Below, piece by piece: positions 33,724 through 42,994 of a stretch of DNA of 64,000 bases. Both the position numbers and the translations under genes were made by a program. The first letter of the stretch is position 1, and the number at the start of each line of letters is the position of its first letter. The notes below the pieces were generated by a model that was given only the letters and a program-made list of their open reading frames with translations, made no database searches and was not told where the DNA came from. The DNA comes from Streptomyces griseus subsp. griseus (GTDB lineage Bacteria; Actinomycetota; Actinomycetes; Streptomycetales; Streptomycetaceae). The stretch lies in contig NZ_CP032543.1 in NCBI RefSeq assembly GCF_003610995.1, forward strand, positions 4,340,001 to 4,404,000, written 5' to 3'.

Positions 33724-34632
33724 ATGGTGCGGCGCATCGATGTGACCGGATCCGACGGCGTACGCCTCGCGGCGTGGGAGTTCGCGGACCCGCCCAAGGA
33801 GCGTGCGGGGACGGACGGTGCGGGAGCGGACCGCGCCCCCGGCGTCTTACTGCTGCACGGGCTGATGGGCCGGGCCTCCCACTGGGCCCCCACCGCCCGC
33901 TGGCTCGCCGAGCGGTACCGGGCGGTCGGCCTCGACCAGCGGGGCCACGGCCGCAGCGACAAGCCCGCCGACGGCCCGTACACCCGCGATGCGTACGTCG
34001 CCGACGCAGAGGCCGCGATCGAACAGCTGGACCTCGGCCCCGTCACTGTCGTCGGCCACGCCATGGGAGCGCTCACCGGCTGGCAGCTCGCGGCCAAGAG
34101 ACCCGATCTGGTCCGGGCCGTCGTCATCTGCGACATGCGGGCCTCCGCCCTCGGGGCGGCCTCGCAGCGCGAGTGGAGCGACTGGTTCGAGTCCTGGCCG
34201 CTGCCCTTCGCCACCCTCGCCGACGTACGGAAGTGGTTCGGCGAGGACGATCCCTGGGTGGAGCGGCCGAACCCCCTGCGCGGCGAGTTCTACGCCGAGG
34301 TGATGGCGGAGAAGGAGGACGGCTGGCGCCCGGTCTTCTCCCGCAGCCAGATGCTCAGCTCCCGCGCCACCTGGGTCTACGACGCGCACTGGGAGGAGCT
34401 GGCGCAGGTGCGCTGCCCCGCCCTCGTGCTGCGCGGCCTCGACGGTGAGCTGGGGCGGGCCGAGGCGCAGGAGATGGTGCGGGTCCTGCCGCGTGGCCAG
34501 TACGCCGAGGTGGCCGACGCGGGCCACCTCGTCCACTACGACCAGCCGGAGGGGTGGCGGGCGGCGGTGGAGCCGTTCCTGGAACAGCTCGCCGAGGATG
34601 CCCGGGGCGACCGGGAGCCGGTCGCCCCGTAA
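33724..34632 (+). CDS. Alpha/beta hydrolase fold protein, nucleophile Ser replaced by Ala
   Basis: A 302-residue alpha/beta hydrolase. The oxyanion motif HGLMG (about residues 46-50) and VGLDQRGHGRSDKP are normal, but the nucleophile elbow, usually GHSMG, reads GHAMG with Ala113 in place of serine (codon GCC at 34060-34062). The catalytic-His motif DAGHLVHYDQPEG is kept. It is therefore either inactive as a hydrolase, a binding protein, or uses a different mechanism. Codon 42 (33847-33849) is TTA, so translation should need the bldA tRNA. The LexA-like box upstream adds a possible DNA-damage input. Confidence 0.85.
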   Translation: MVRRIDVTGSDGVRLAAWEFADPPKERAGTDGAGADRAPGVLLLHGLMGRASHWAPTARWLAERYRAVGLDQRGHGRSDKPADGPYTRDAYVADAEAAIEQLDLGPVTVVGHAMGALTGWQLAAKRPDLVRAVVICDMRASALGAASQREWSDWFESWPLPFATLADVRKWFGEDDPWVERPNPLRGEFYAEVMAEKEDGWRPVFSRSQMLSSRATWVYDAHWEELAQVRCPALVLRGLDGELGRAEAQEMVRVLPRGQYAEVADAGHLVHYDQPEGWRAAVEPFLEQLAEDARGDREPVAP

Positions 34633-34654
34633 CACCTCCTGACACCCCCGCCGC

Positions 34655-36292
34655 TCAGCCCTTGCTGACCGCCGTCAGGATCTCCGGCAGCCGGTTCGCC
34701 GTGCGCGGTGCCGCGATGCGCAGCCCCGCCCACCCGATGAACGCCCCGTACACCGCACCGGCCGGGACCACGAGCCAGAGCGCGTCGTGGTGGTCCGCGA
34801 TGTGCAGCCAGACCGTCAGCGCGATCACCGGACCGGCCAGCACCGGCGCGGCCAGCATGCCGCTGATGATGGAGATCCACGCCAGCCCGCCCTGCCCGGG
34901 CGCCACGTTCTTGAACGCGCCCTCCTGCGGGATCGAGTACGGGAACAGCGCCGAGCCCACCGCCCCGATCGCCAGCATCGCGCCCAGCAGCGCGAAGGAG
35001 AGGCCGAGCACCCCCGGCAGCGCCTGCCACCGGCCCAGCACCGCCGCCGTCACCACACAGACCAGCACCGTGTACGGCAGCGTGATCAGCAGCAGCGCAC
35101 AGGCCCGCGCCCGCAGTTCGAGGTACGCGTCCCGGGTCGAGGAGATGGTGAGGGCCACCATCCAGAAGGCCGAGGTGTCCTGGCCGAACTGGTTGTACAT
35201 CTGCATGCCGAGCATCCCCGCGGCGAAACAGGCGAAGTAGACCGACCCGGTGCCCTGGAGCGCGTTGAGCAGCGGCACGATCGCGCCGATGGCCAGCGCG
35301 GTGACCCAGGCGGCCTTGGTCTTCGGGTCCCGTGCCACGTACCGCAGACTGCGCTGCACGACCGTGCCCGTACGCCCCTCCGGCAGCAGCCCGGACAGGC
35401 CCGTGCGGCCCGACTCCTTACGGGACGGCCCGGCGGCGGCCAGCGTCGACCCGTCCGGCGCGGTCATCAGCTTCACCAGCCCCCGCTGCCACATCCACAC
35501 CAGCGCCACCAGGGCCGCCGCCGTGATCAGCAGCTGGAGGACCGCCACCCCGTACGAACCGTCCGACGCCGCGTCCACCGCCGCTATCGCCGAGGCGCCA
35601 GGCAGCCAGCGCGCCACGTTCCCGGCCGGCTCCAGCGCCGAGAGGCCCCCGGCCTGGCCGAGCCGCTGCGCGCCGAAGTTGACGAACTGGATGCCCACCG
35701 CGATCACCAGCCCGCTGAGCACCGCCAGGTCACGGCCCTTGCGGGAGTTGAGCAGCCGCACGTTGGCGGTGGCGACGGCCCGCGACAGCGCCACGCAGAG
35801 CAGCAGCGTCAGCGGGACCGCGAGCACCGCGAACACCACGCCCGCCGGCCCGTGTGCCAGCGCGAGCACCGAACCGACCACCAGGCAGAGGGTGAACAGC
35901 GGCCCGATCCCGACCATCGAGGAGACCAGCAGCGCCCGGACCAGCGGTTCGGGCCGCAGCGGCAGCATCACCAGCCGGGTCGGGTCGAGGGTGTCGTCGC
36001 CGCTCGGGAAGAAGAGCGGCAGCACCGCCCAGCCGAGCGCCACGACCGCCGTCAGCAGCACCACGACCGTGCCCGCGTGCGCGTTGCCCCGCAGCAGGAC
36101 GAGGCCGAGGACCTGGCCCGCCGCGAGCAGCAGCGTGAGGACGAGGGAGACGATGAACGCCGCCTTGCGCCCGGACGACTGCCGGAGCCCGTTGCGCAGG
36201 AGCGTCAGCTTGAGCCGTACGAAGACGGAGGTCAGGCCCGTCGTCGGCGCGGCCGGGGCGGCGGCGGTGACGGGGGCGTCCAGCACGCTCAT
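34655..36292 (-). CDS. ABC exporter permease, multi-spanning
   Basis: A 545-residue membrane protein with about twelve hydrophobic segments, starting with a cytosolic N-terminus (FVRLKLTLLRNGLRQSSGRK) that is typical of Streptomyces ABC-2-like permeases paired with a single ATPase. The central cytosolic loop near residues 275-310 holds GRTGTVVQRSLRYVARDPKTK, as in related proteins. The substrate is unknown. The ATG overlaps the ATPase stop by 4 bp, so the two form one transporter. Confidence 0.82.
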   Translation of the reverse strand: MSVLDAPVTAAAPAAPTTGLTSVFVRLKLTLLRNGLRQSSGRKAAFIVSLVLTLLLAAGQVLGLVLLRGNAHAGTVVVLLTAVVALGWAVLPLFFPSGDDTLDPTRLVMLPLRPEPLVRALLVSSMVGIGPLFTLCLVVGSVLALAHGPAGVVFAVLAVPLTLLLCVALSRAVATANVRLLNSRKGRDLAVLSGLVIAVGIQFVNFGAQRLGQAGGLSALEPAGNVARWLPGASAIAAVDAASDGSYGVAVLQLLITAAALVALVWMWQRGLVKLMTAPDGSTLAAAGPSRKESGRTGLSGLLPEGRTGTVVQRSLRYVARDPKTKAAWVTALAIGAIVPLLNALQGTGSVYFACFAAGMLGMQMYNQFGQDTSAFWMVALTISSTRDAYLELRARACALLLITLPYTVLVCVVTAAVLGRWQALPGVLGLSFALLGAMLAIGAVGSALFPYSIPQEGAFKNVAPGQGGLAWISIISGMLAAPVLAGPVIALTVWLHIADHHDALWLVVPAGAVYGAFIGWAGLRIAAPRTANRLPEILTAVSKG

Positions 36293-37113
36293 CGGGTGCC
36301 GCCCAGCCAGTCGAGGGAGTCGCCGGTGGTGTTCCGGCCGCCCGCGCCGACCAGTTCGAGGAAAGCGTTCTGCAACGACGGCGCGTCGCCGCGCACCTCC
36401 GCCAGCGTGCCCTGCGCCTTGATCCGGCCCGCCGCCATCACGGCCACCCAGTCGCAGAGCGACTCGACCAGCTCCATCACATGGCTGGAGAAGACCACGG
36501 TCGCCCCGGACCGGGTGTAGCGCTCCAGCACCCCCCGGATCGTCTGGGCCGAGACCGGGTCGACGCCCTCGAACGGCTCGTCCAGGAAGAGCACTTCCGG
36601 GTTGTGGAGGAGAGCGGCGGCCAGCCCGATCTTCTTCCGCATACCGGTGGAGTAGTCCACGACCAGCTTGTTCTGCGAACCCGCGAGATCCAGCACGTCG
36701 AGGAGCTGGGCGGCCCGCTTGTCGACCTCGTCACCCGGCAGCCCGCGCAACCGCCCGTTGTAGGCGAGCAGTTCGCGCCCCGAGAGCCGCTCGAAGAGCC
36801 GCAGCCCCTCCGGCAGCACCCCGATCCGGGACTTCACCGCGACCGGGTCCGTCCACACGTCGTGGCCCGCGACCTCGATCGTGCCCATGTCGGGCCGTAG
36901 CAGCCCGGTGACCATGGAGAGCGTCGTCGTCTTGCCCGCTCCGTTAGGCCCCACCAGGCCGATGAACTTGCCCGCCGGCAGCTCGAGATCGATCCCCGAG
37001 ACGGCGACCTGTTCGCCGAACCGCTTCCACAGCCCCTGTACGCGCACAGCTGGAGGCGCGGTCCGCGCCCCGCCCGTCTCCGTCACGTCACGCGCATCTG
37101 CCTGATCCGGCAT
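36289..37113 (-). CDS. ABC exporter ATPase (CcmA/DrrA type)
   Basis: A 274-residue ATPase. Walker A is GPNGAGKTTTL, the Q loop region is IGVLPEGLRLFERLSGRE, the signature is YSTGMRKKIGLAAAL (a YSxGM variant of LSGGQ, common in DrrA-like exporters), Walker B is VLFLDEPFEGVDP, and the switch is SSHVMELVE. It acts with the co-transcribed permease. About 200 bp separate it from the prim-pol gene, so it has its own promoter. Confidence 0.9.
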   Translation of the reverse strand: MPDQADARDVTETGGARTAPPAVRVQGLWKRFGEQVAVSGIDLELPAGKFIGLVGPNGAGKTTTLSMVTGLLRPDMGTIEVAGHDVWTDPVAVKSRIGVLPEGLRLFERLSGRELLAYNGRLRGLPGDEVDKRAAQLLDVLDLAGSQNKLVVDYSTGMRKKIGLAAALLHNPEVLFLDEPFEGVDPVSAQTIRGVLERYTRSGATVVFSSHVMELVESLCDWVAVMAAGRIKAQGTLAEVRGDAPSLQNAFLELVGAGGRNTTGDSLDWLGGTR

Positions 37114-37312
37114 GGCACAGCCTTTCGATATCCCCGCTAGGTGGGGACCACCCTACGAAAGGCCTTACCGGAACCGCGTTCGCCGTGGCTCGGCCGCCCT
37201 GTCCCGTGGTGCCGTCCTCGCAGACCGTGGGGGAGGTGCGTGCCGTCCAACCTTCCCCTGAAACACCCCTGTTGCAGGGCCGGGCCGCGACGCGCGCATC
37301 CCGCCGCCCGCG

Positions 37313-38014
37313 CTACGAGGCGCGGGCGCGGGCGTCCGCCGCCTCGCGTGCGCAGGCGTACGCCAGCGGGCTGATCAGCTCGTCCACATCGGGCAGCCAC
37401 CGGTTGACGTGGGTGGGCTTACGGGCCCACTGCACGGCACCCCGGCCGCCGACCCGGGTCGGCGGGGCGGCGACGTAGTGGCCCTCGCCGCGGCCGGTCA
37501 GGTCGATCGCCTCCGCGTTCCAGCCGAGCGTGCGCGCCAGTTCGGAGGCCTTGCCCGCTCCGCCCGGCAGCACGAAGAAGAGCATCCGGCGGTCCGGGGT
37601 GCAGGTGACCGGGCCGAGCGTGAGGTCCATCCGCTCCATCCGGGCCAGCGCCAGGAACCCGGCCGACTCCGGGACCTCCAGCGCGTCGAAGGTGCGCCCC
37701 GTCGGCAGGAGCACCGAGGCGCGCGGCTGCTTGGACCACATGCGCCGGGCCGCCGCCCCGCTGCCGGTCGCCTGGCCCGCCCAGTCGGGCCGGTCCGCGT
37801 GGGCGCCGGGCAGCGGGCAGGTGGCCGCGCCGCAGGAGCAGCGCTCGCCGCCCTCCACCGCCTCCAGCCAGGTGCCGGGGAACACGTCCCAGTGGCGCTC
37901 TTCCGCGTACCGCACCGCGGCGTCGAGCAGGTGCTCGCCCCGCTGCTGAGGGACCTGTGCGGCTTCCGTGACTCCGATGGGCTCTTCCACGATCAGCACA
38001 ACTCCCGGCACCAC
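37313..38014 (-). CDS. Bifunctional primase/polymerase-domain protein
   Basis: A protein of about 233 residues (start uncertain: GTGs at 38014, 38011, 37999 and 37990 are all possible) with a primase/polymerase-like (PrimPol) N-domain: DAAVRYAEERHWDVFPGTWLE, a CSCGAATCPLPGAH metal cluster, FDALEVPESAGFLAL and GRGEGHYVAAPPTRVGGRGAV. No helicase domain follows. Stand-alone proteins of this type are conserved in Streptomyces next to NsdA-like regulators, as here. Whether it synthesises primers is not known. Confidence 0.8.
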   Translation of the reverse strand: MVPGVVLIVEEPIGVTEAAQVPQQRGEHLLDAAVRYAEERHWDVFPGTWLEAVEGGERCSCGAATCPLPGAHADRPDWAGQATGSGAAARRMWSKQPRASVLLPTGRTFDALEVPESAGFLALARMERMDLTLGPVTCTPDRRMLFFVLPGGAGKASELARTLGWNAEAIDLTGRGEGHYVAAPPTRVGGRGAVQWARKPTHVNRWLPDVDELISPLAYACAREAADARARAS

Positions 38015-38049
38015 CGGGGGTTACGGGCGCGCGCGACCCGGTCGCGGTG

Positions 38050-38224
38050 CATCGATCCTGCACGCGGGGCGCATCGGAGCACGGGCGGGGGCGCGCGTGA
38101 GGGGGTGGATCGATGGGCGGGTAGCACCCTGCAGGGCCGGGCAACTCGCCATGCCCGTACCGAATGCCGATGGAATATGCGCATTTCTTGTGCACGTGAC
38201 GGGCAGTGATCCTTCCATCGATCA
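38050..38224. promoter_or_regulatory. Three CATCGATC boxes in divergent region
   Basis: CATCGATCC (38050-38058), its inverted copy GGATCGATGG (38107-38116) and CCATCGATCA (38215-38224) lie in the 266 bp between the prim-pol and NsdA-like genes. ATCGAT is rare at this GC content, so three copies are unlikely by chance. The spacing is 57 and 109 bp. They may be binding sites for the adjacent regulator. Confidence 0.4.
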
Positions 38225-38280
38225 TCGCGTATCCGTGTATCTGCTGATCCAGGTATTTTCAGACTGTTCCAGGGGGAAAT

Positions 38281-39663
38281 ATGGCAGCAAGGCCTCTCGT
38301 AGCCCGCCAGCCCAACGAACGGCTCCAGACGCTCATCCAGGAAGCCGCCTGTTCCAACGCGGGCCTCGCGCGCCGCGTCAACATGGTCGGGGCCGAGCGC
38401 GGCCTCGACCTGCGGTACGACAAGACGTCCGTGGCCCGCTGGCTGCGCGGACAACAGCCCCGGGGCCGGGCCCCGGGCATCATCGCCGAGGCGATCGGCC
38501 GGAAGCTGGGCCGTACGGTCACGATCGACGAGATCGGCATGGCCAACGGCAAGAACCTGGCCTCCGGCGTGGGCCTCCAGTACGCGCCGACCGTCGCCGG
38601 AGCCGTGGAGCAGGTCTGCGAGCTGTGGCGCAGCGACGTCGGCCGCCGCGATCTGCTCACCGGCTCCGCCGTCGCCGCCTCCGCCCTGGTCGAACCCAGC
38701 CGCGACTGGCTGATCTCCGGCAAGGACCCCCAGGTCGAACGGGTGGCCGGGGCCCGGGTCGGGATGGCGGACGTGGCGGCGGTGCAGGCGATGACGACCG
38801 CCCTCACCGACCTCGACCACCGCTTCGGCAGCGGCCATGTCCGGCCGGTCCTTGTCCACTACCTCAACAGCGTGGTCTCCGGCCTGCTTTCGGGGGCGTA
38901 CCGCGAACAGGTCGGCCGCGAGCTGTTCGCCGCCGTCGCCCGCCTCACCGAACTCGGCGGCTACATGGCGGTGGACACCGGTCAGCCGGGCCTCGCCCAG
39001 CGCTACTACATCCAGGCGCTGCGCCTGGCCCAGGCCGCCGGGGACCGGGCGTACGGCGGCTATGTGCTGGCCGCCTCCATGAGCCACCTCGCCGCGCAGC
39101 TCGGCAACCCGCGCGAGATCGCCCAACTCGCCCGCGCCGCCCAGGAAGGGGCCCGCGGCCAGGTCACCCCCCGCGCCCAGGCGATGTTCTACGCGGCGGA
39201 GGCCCGGGGCCACGCGCTGCTCGGGGACGCCCGGACCTGCCAGGTGGTGATGGCGCGGGCCGTCGCAGCGCTGGAGCAGGCCGACCCGGAGAGCGGCGAC
39301 GACCCGGACTGGATCGCCCACTTCGACCACGGCTACCTCGCGGACGAGCTGGCCCACTGCCACCGCGACCTCGGCCAGGCGCCGGAGGCCGCCAAGCGGG
39401 CCAAGGAGGCGCTGGCCACCCTGCCGGAGACCCGGGCCAGGCGCCGGGGCATCGGGCTGGTGCTGCTCGCCTCGGCCCAGGTCCAGCAGCGCGAGGTGGA
39501 GCGCGCCTGCCACACGGGGACGCGGGCGATGGAGCTGCTCGGGACGGTGCGCTCCAGCCGGGGAGCCGAGTATCTCGACGACCTCCAGCAGCGGTTGGCG
39601 CCGTACGGACAGGAGCCGGCGGTACGGGAGTTCGGCGAGCGCTTGGAGCTCCAGGCGGCGTGA
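38281..39663 (+). CDS. NsdA-like regulator with HTH-like and TPR regions
   Basis: A 460-residue cytosolic protein. Residues 10-75 (NERLQTLIQEAACSNAGLARRV; LDLRYDKTSVARWLRGQQPRG) form a lambda-repressor-like helix-turn-helix, and residues 220-450 are TPR-like helices (GLAQRYYIQALRLAQAAGDR; AYLADELAHCHRDLGQ-type). This is the architecture of NsdA, a negative regulator of sporulation and antibiotic production in S. coelicolor, and of its paralogues. ATG 38281 has AGGGGGA 5 bp upstream. Orthology to NsdA itself versus a paralogue cannot be settled here. Confidence 0.82.
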   Translation: MAARPLVARQPNERLQTLIQEAACSNAGLARRVNMVGAERGLDLRYDKTSVARWLRGQQPRGRAPGIIAEAIGRKLGRTVTIDEIGMANGKNLASGVGLQYAPTVAGAVEQVCELWRSDVGRRDLLTGSAVAASALVEPSRDWLISGKDPQVERVAGARVGMADVAAVQAMTTALTDLDHRFGSGHVRPVLVHYLNSVVSGLLSGAYREQVGRELFAAVARLTELGGYMAVDTGQPGLAQRYYIQALRLAQAAGDRAYGGYVLAASMSHLAAQLGNPREIAQLARAAQEGARGQVTPRAQAMFYAAEARGHALLGDARTCQVVMARAVAALEQADPESGDDPDWIAHFDHGYLADELAHCHRDLGQAPEAAKRAKEALATLPETRARRRGIGLVLLASAQVQQREVERACHTGTRAMELLGTVRSSRGAEYLDDLQQRLAPYGQEPAVREFGERLELQAA

Positions 39664-39954
39664 GGACGGGCGCGGAGGGCCGCGTGCGGGCGGGGGCGTG
39701 TGCGGGGGCCGCGCGGGGTTCCACGGGGCTTACCTGCGGGCGGCGGCGCGGGGCTTCGTACGAGGGCCGTACGGAGCTTCGTGCGAGGTCGCGCCGGGCC
39801 CTTGTGACGGGGCGGCCCTTAACAGCGTCCCGCGGGTGCTGGGTGTTACCCGCCCTGTGAAGGGGTGGTGAGGGGGACCACGCGCTTGGCGGAGGCGGGC
39901 GGCCACCCGATAGCGTGAGCCGACGATTCCGTTGGTTCACACGTAGGAGTCCCG

Positions 39955-41529
39955 GTGACGCAGAGCGGACAGGGCGGCGAGCAGGAGCTCCCCGCTGGAC
40001 GGCCCGCGCACGAAGGTGTCGTGCTGCCCTCCGACGGCGGTGCCCCCTGGATCCCGGGGGAGCACACCGGAGGCCAGGGCGGGCGGCAGGGCGGGCCGGA
40101 CGCCGGGCAGACCGTGCCCGCGGGCGGTCAGCCGTGGGGCCGGCCCTGGGGGCCGCAGTCCGACGCCCCGGGGCAGCCGGGCGGCCAGGCGCAGGGCGCG
40201 TACGGGTATCCCCAGCAGCCCCAGGCTCAGCCGCTGCCGCCCGCGCAGGGGCAGGACCGGTACGGCCAGGGCCAGGACCAGCAGTACGGCCAGGCGTACG
40301 GGCAGGGTGGCGCGGGGGCCTACCAGCAGCCGCACCAGCCCCAGCAGCAGTCCCACCAGCCCCAGCACTCCGACCCGTACCAGCAGAATCAGCAGCACCA
40401 GCAGTACCCGCAGCAGCAGGGCCACCAGTACCCGCCCCAGCAGCAGCCCCAGCCGTACGCGCAGCCGCTCCCCCCGGAAGCGGGCGCCGGGAGCGGGGCG
40501 GGCCAAGGCCTTCCGGGCGGGGACGCCGACGCCACGCAGTACATCGCGCCGGTCCCGGCCGGCGGGGACGCGGACGCCACGCAGTACATACCCCCGGTCC
40601 CCGGCGGAGCCCCGTACGGGATCAGGCCGGGCGCGCCGGAGGACCGGCAGCCGCCCGCCGAGTTCGACAACCTGTTCCGCGCCGAAAGCCCCGCGGACGC
40701 CACGACGCAGATGCCCCAGCAGCGGTACGACCAGCCCCAGCAGCCTCAGCAGGGTTACGGCTACCCGGGGCCCGGCAGCCAGCTGCCGCCCCAGGCGCCG
40801 CAGGGCTACCAGTCGGGGCTCCAGGGCCTGCGCGGCAACGACGGGGCCGCCGAGCCTCCCCTGCGCGACGGCGGCGGCGGCGACGCCCCCCGCAGGCGCT
40901 CCGCCCACATCCCCCTCATCGCCGCGGTCGTCGTCGGCTGCGCGGTCGTCGGGCTCGGCGCGGGCGCCTGGTGGAGCATGAGCGGCGACGACGGGGCCAA
41001 GGACGACAAGCAGCCGGTCGCGTCGCAGAGTTCACCGGTCACCACCCCCACCACGAAGGCGGCGCCCGACCCCGCGAAGCCGCAGGCCGAAGCGCTGGAC
41101 AAGCTGCTCGCCGACAGCAACAACAGCCGTGCGGCGGTGATCAGCGCGGTCGAGAAGATCAAGTCCTGCAAGGATCTGGACCAGGCGGACACCGACCTCA
41201 AGGGCGCCGCCCAGCAGCGCCGCGACCTGGTGACCCGGCTGGAGGGGCTCACCCTGGACCGGCTGCCGCAGCACGAGGCGCTCAACGCCTCGCTCACCAG
41301 GGCCTGGAAGGCGTCCGCCGCGGCCGACGACCACTACGCCGCCTGGGCCCGGCAGGCGAAGAAGAGCAAGCACGTCTGCAAGGACGGCCAGGCCCGGTCC
41401 ACCCGCGAGACCTCCCGCGCCAACGAGCAGAGCGGTGTGGCGACCAAGGCCAAGCAGGAGGCCTCCGGGCTGTGGAACGCGATCGCCGGGAAGTACGGCC
41501 TGACCAAGCACACCCCCGTGGAGCTCTGA
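39955..41529 (+). CDS. Q/P-rich membrane protein with extracytoplasmic domain
   Basis: A 524-residue protein. Residues 1-310 are low-complexity Gly/Pro/Gln/Tyr-rich sequence (PQQPQAQPLPP; QQNQQHQQYPQQQGHQYPP) facing the cytosol, one membrane helix spans about 319-341 (IPLIAAVVVGCAVVGLGAGAWW), and residues 345-524 form an Ala/Lys-rich helical outer domain with two cysteines (SCKDL, HVCKDG). A 15-residue unit GGDADATQYIAPVPA is repeated at about residues 186-215; the Thr in DATQYI resembles Ser/Thr-kinase/FHA sites. GTG 39955 follows GTAGGAG. No family name can be given. Confidence 0.75.
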   Translation: MTQSGQGGEQELPAGRPAHEGVVLPSDGGAPWIPGEHTGGQGGRQGGPDAGQTVPAGGQPWGRPWGPQSDAPGQPGGQAQGAYGYPQQPQAQPLPPAQGQDRYGQGQDQQYGQAYGQGGAGAYQQPHQPQQQSHQPQHSDPYQQNQQHQQYPQQQGHQYPPQQQPQPYAQPLPPEAGAGSGAGQGLPGGDADATQYIAPVPAGGDADATQYIPPVPGGAPYGIRPGAPEDRQPPAEFDNLFRAESPADATTQMPQQRYDQPQQPQQGYGYPGPGSQLPPQAPQGYQSGLQGLRGNDGAAEPPLRDGGGGDAPRRRSAHIPLIAAVVVGCAVVGLGAGAWWSMSGDDGAKDDKQPVASQSSPVTTPTTKAAPDPAKPQAEALDKLLADSNNSRAAVISAVEKIKSCKDLDQADTDLKGAAQQRRDLVTRLEGLTLDRLPQHEALNASLTRAWKASAAADDHYAAWARQAKKSKHVCKDGQARSTRETSRANEQSGVATKAKQEASGLWNAIAGKYGLTKHTPVEL

Positions 41530-41587
41530 CCGGACCGACCGGCCGGACCGTGGGGGCAGCTGACCGCCCGGACCGTGGGGCGTGGGG

Positions 41588-42868
41588 TCAGCCGACCGTC
41601 CGCCGGGCGTCCGACAGGGCCTCCGCGACATCCACGAAGCCCTTCTTCTGGGCGATCAGCCGCCCCTTGCGGACCACCTGGAACGTCACCTCCGCGTTGA
41701 CGATGCGCGGGTAGGGCGAGGTGCCGAGCAGGTCCTTGAACCGCCAGCGGAGCACCGGGGTCAGACCGCCCGTGTCGACCTCGGTGCCCCGGTTGAGCGA
41801 GGACGTGACCTTGTTCGCGGTGACCGCGTCGTCGTCGATCGTCCCGACGACCGCCCGCAGCACGGTGTACGCGATCCAGGTGGTCTGCACGCCCGTGTCG
41901 TCCGGGTCGATGCGGTTGTCCCCGAAGGCGTACTTCTGGATCACCTCGCGCATCCCGTTCCACCGGGCGTCGCCCGCGTCCGGGTACCAGCCGGTGACGT
42001 AGGCCCCCTCGAACGGGCTCTTGGGGCCGCCCGTGCGGTCGATGAGCGGCTGGCTGACGCTGCCGAGCACGGAGGAGACCCTGACCCGCTCGCCCTCCGG
42101 CTCCAGCCGGCGGAAGGAGTCGAAGAAGGTCTCCGTGCCGGCGCCGAGCACCGCCGTGACACAGCTGCCGCCCTCCCGCCGGTCCAGCGCCCTGGCGGCC
42201 TGCTCGTCGTAGGAGGTGGCGTTCTCCGGGGCCAGGATGTCGGTGGAGCCGGGCCGGTGGGCGGCGAGCAGCCCGGTGTTGAGGAGCTGCGGCATCCGGG
42301 CGCCGCCGAGCGAGTCGGGCCGCACCAGCGCGACCCGCTCGCAGCCGCCCGCCAGCTGCCGGCCGTGGCCCGCCAGGAGCGCCGACTGGCCGCCGTTGAC
42401 CGGGTACGAGAGGTAGCTGCGGAACTCCTCCTCGGAGGCGCCGTAACCGCCGATGTACGGGATGCCGCCGGACTCCAGCACCGGGATGGCGCTCTGCCCG
42501 TGCCGGCTGTACGAGCCGACGACGGCGGCCACCTTCCGGTCCACGGCCTGCCGGGCGCACCGCTCGGCGCCCGCCGCGGTGTCGCGCTCGTCGCAGGTGA
42601 TCACCCGCAGCTCGCGGCCGTCGATGCCGCCCTGCTCGTTGACCCAGCGTGCGTACGTCCTGGCCATCGCGGGGACGCCCGGCATGGTCACCGCGTCGGC
42701 GTCGTCCACCCGGTCGGGCGCCCAGGTCATCACGGTGACGGGCTCCCCGGCGCCCCCCGATCCGCCGGGGAGCGCACCGCAGCCGGAGAGCAGCAGCGCC
42801 CCGGCCGCGACCGTGCCGATGACGAACTGGAAGGGGCAGGGGAAGGCGGTACGTCTCCGTCCGGTCAT
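41588..42868 (-). CDS. ABC solute-binding lipoprotein (branched-chain amino acid type)
   Basis: A 426-residue lipoprotein with an N-terminal signal ending LLLSGC (lipidated Cys about residue 30). It has the periplasmic-binding-protein type I fold of LivJ/amide receptors: ARTYARWVNEQGGIDGRELRV, VAAVVGSYSRHGQSAIPVLE and GGIPYIGGYGASEEE. No permease or ATPase genes are adjacent, so it is an orphan receptor or part of a sensing system. ATG 42868 is chosen because it directly precedes the Arg-rich signal peptide. Confidence 0.85.
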   Translation of the reverse strand: MTGRRRTAFPCPFQFVIGTVAAGALLLSGCGALPGGSGGAGEPVTVMTWAPDRVDDADAVTMPGVPAMARTYARWVNEQGGIDGRELRVITCDERDTAAGAERCARQAVDRKVAAVVGSYSRHGQSAIPVLESGGIPYIGGYGASEEEFRSYLSYPVNGGQSALLAGHGRQLAGGCERVALVRPDSLGGARMPQLLNTGLLAAHRPGSTDILAPENATSYDEQAARALDRREGGSCVTAVLGAGTETFFDSFRRLEPEGERVRVSSVLGSVSQPLIDRTGGPKSPFEGAYVTGWYPDAGDARWNGMREVIQKYAFGDNRIDPDDTGVQTTWIAYTVLRAVVGTIDDDAVTANKVTSSLNRGTEVDTGGLTPVLRWRFKDLLGTSPYPRIVNAEVTFQVVRKGRLIAQKKGFVDVAEALSDARRTVG

Positions 42869-42977
42869 GGACAGCAACGCTCCCGCGCCCGGCGTAACGC
42901 CACGGTGTGCGGTCTTCAACGCTCGGTGACGCCCAGGTGAATTGCGGGGGCCCGCGCGGGCCCTCCGGGAAGGAACG

Positions 42978-42994
42978 TACGATCGACGACCGTG
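42978..42994 (+). promoter_or_regulatory. Leaderless-type -10 box before GTG 42992
   Basis: TACGAT (42978-42983) stands eight bases before GTG 42992 with no ribosome site between, consistent with leaderless or near-leaderless transcription. Confidence 0.4.
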
